Below are positions 13,388-13,862 of a stretch of 13,862 bases of DNA, in pieces. Source of the stretch: CAXDOZ01 sp963991145 (GTDB taxonomy: Bacteria > Bacteroidota > Bacteroidia > Chitinophagales > JABDMM01); the NCBI GenBank assembly GCA_963991145.1, contig CAXDOZ010000063.1, forward strand, positions 1 to 13,862, written 5' to 3'. The notes beneath the pieces were generated by a model, which saw nothing but the letters and a program-made list of their open reading frames with translations, was not told where the DNA came from and made no database searches. A program made the position numbers and the translations under genes. Each line of letters opens with the position of its first letter. The stretch's first letter is position 1.

Positions 13388-13862
13388 TCGAACATATGGA
13401 GTAATTGGAGCAGGAAGCTTTGGCACCGCCATCGCCAATCTCCTCGCTGAGAATGGAGATGTTCTGATCTATGCTCGAAATCCCGAGACCGTTAAGGCGA
13501 TCAACGAGGATCGAATGAATAGAGGTCAGAAGATCCACGAGCGAATTATTGCAGTTGAAGATCCGATTAGAGTTTGCAAGGAGAATCAGGTGCTTTTTGT
13601 TGCCGTCCCTTCTCAGAACTTCCTCGATTTGATGATCAATCTGGCAGATGGATTGACGCCGGAGCATATCATGATCCACTGCACCAAAGGACTTCACACC
13701 GACCGACAGATCACAGGATTTGAAAAAGTGGATCGCAAAGAAGTCAAATCTATGTCTGAGATTATTCTTGAACATAGTGTTGTTCTGAGAGTAGGTGCTA
13801 TGGCTGGCCCAAATCTAGCACGTGAAATTGCCGATGGGCAACCCGCGGCTACAGTGATCGCC
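13374..13862 (+). CDS. gpsA: NAD(P)-dependent glycerol-3-phosphate dehydrogenase (3' end outside window)
   Basis: The first 163 residues of GpsA are present. The enzyme reduces dihydroxyacetone phosphate to sn-glycerol-3-phosphate for phospholipid synthesis. The nucleotide-binding motif YGVIGAGSFGTAIANLLAENG is at the N-terminus (GxGxxG at residues 11-16). VLFVAVPSQNF follows, then IMIHCTKGL, which carries the conserved Lys, and MAGPNLAREIADGQPA near the cut, matching the family's SGPxFAxE block. The frame stays open to the right edge, so about half the protein is missing. The ATG at 13374 lies inside the end of the acyltransferase gene (14-base overlap), which implies translational coupling. 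Product and substrate of the two enzymes follow one another: GpsA supplies glycerol-3-phosphate and the acyltransferase would acylate it. Confidence 0.95.
   Translation, partial: MSLSNRTYGVIGAGSFGTAIANLLAENGDVLIYARNPETVKAINEDRMNRGQKIHERIIAVEDPIRVCKENQVLFVAVPSQNFLDLMINLADGLTPEHIMIHCTKGLHTDRQITGFEKVDRKEVKSMSEIILEHSVVLRVGAMAGPNLAREIADGQPAATVIA

Noticed and set aside
13380..13775. Minus-strand open frame of 131 codons
   Set aside because: It is the antisense shadow of gpsA, which has clear family motifs on the plus strand.
1..13862. CRISPR arrays, tRNA/rRNA genes, insertion sequences, prophage or defence genes
   Set aside because: I saw no regularly spaced repeats, cloverleaf-like segments, transposase motifs or inverted repeats bounding a gene. 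All genes fit core metabolism, regulation or envelope functions.

Overview
The window looks like chromosomal DNA from a member of the Bacteroidota. The best evidence is a secreted protein ending in a type IX secretion (T9SS) type A sorting domain, an RprX/RprY-like two-component pair, a Bacteroidota-style stand-alone ECF sigma factor, and several -7 promoter boxes of the TAnnTTTG type used by that phylum. Coding density is high, no gap between genes exceeds about 145 bases, and nothing suggests a mobile element, prophage, CRISPR array or RNA gene. The finer placement (Flavobacteriales-like) is a guess.

Left part (1-2880): the 3' portion of an NhaC-family Na+/H+ antiporter runs off the left edge. 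Facing it on the minus strand is an ECF sigma factor whose intrinsic terminator sits on the last codons and stop of nhaC. Behind the sigma gene, also on the minus strand, is an OxyR-type regulator with both redox cysteines. The gap between oxyR and the sigma gene holds a perfect match to one OxyR operator unit (ATAG-N7-CTAT), about 65 bp upstream of the predicted sigma start site. This suggests a hydrogen peroxide - OxyR - ECF sigma cascade.

Middle part (2881-8184): gcvP, the glycine cleavage P protein, is divergent from oxyR. It is followed with no gap by a small lipoprotein and then, with a one-base overlap, by an alpha/beta hydrolase. This unit meets head-on a minus-strand pair, an Hsp15-like S4 RNA-binding protein and a short-chain dehydrogenase, joined by an ATGA overlap. 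Only one base separates the two converging genes.

Right part (8185-13862): a strongly acidic T9SS-exported protein (minus) is divergent from a histidine kinase and its OmpR-family response regulator (plus). The 139-bp gap between them carries four helically phased TTAA-core repeats (TTAACA three times exactly, spaced 10, 10 and 11 bp). They lie just upstream of a perfect TAnnTTTG box for the secreted protein, so this looks like the regulator's own operator. After the two-component pair come a PlsB/PlsC-type acyltransferase and, overlapping its end, gpsA (cut by the right edge). Together these would make and acylate glycerol-3-phosphate, the first steps of phospholipid synthesis.

Most genes are ordinary housekeeping or stress genes. 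The most interesting signals are regulatory: the OxyR-type operator before the sigma gene and the tandem-repeat operator between the acidic secreted protein and the two-component genes.
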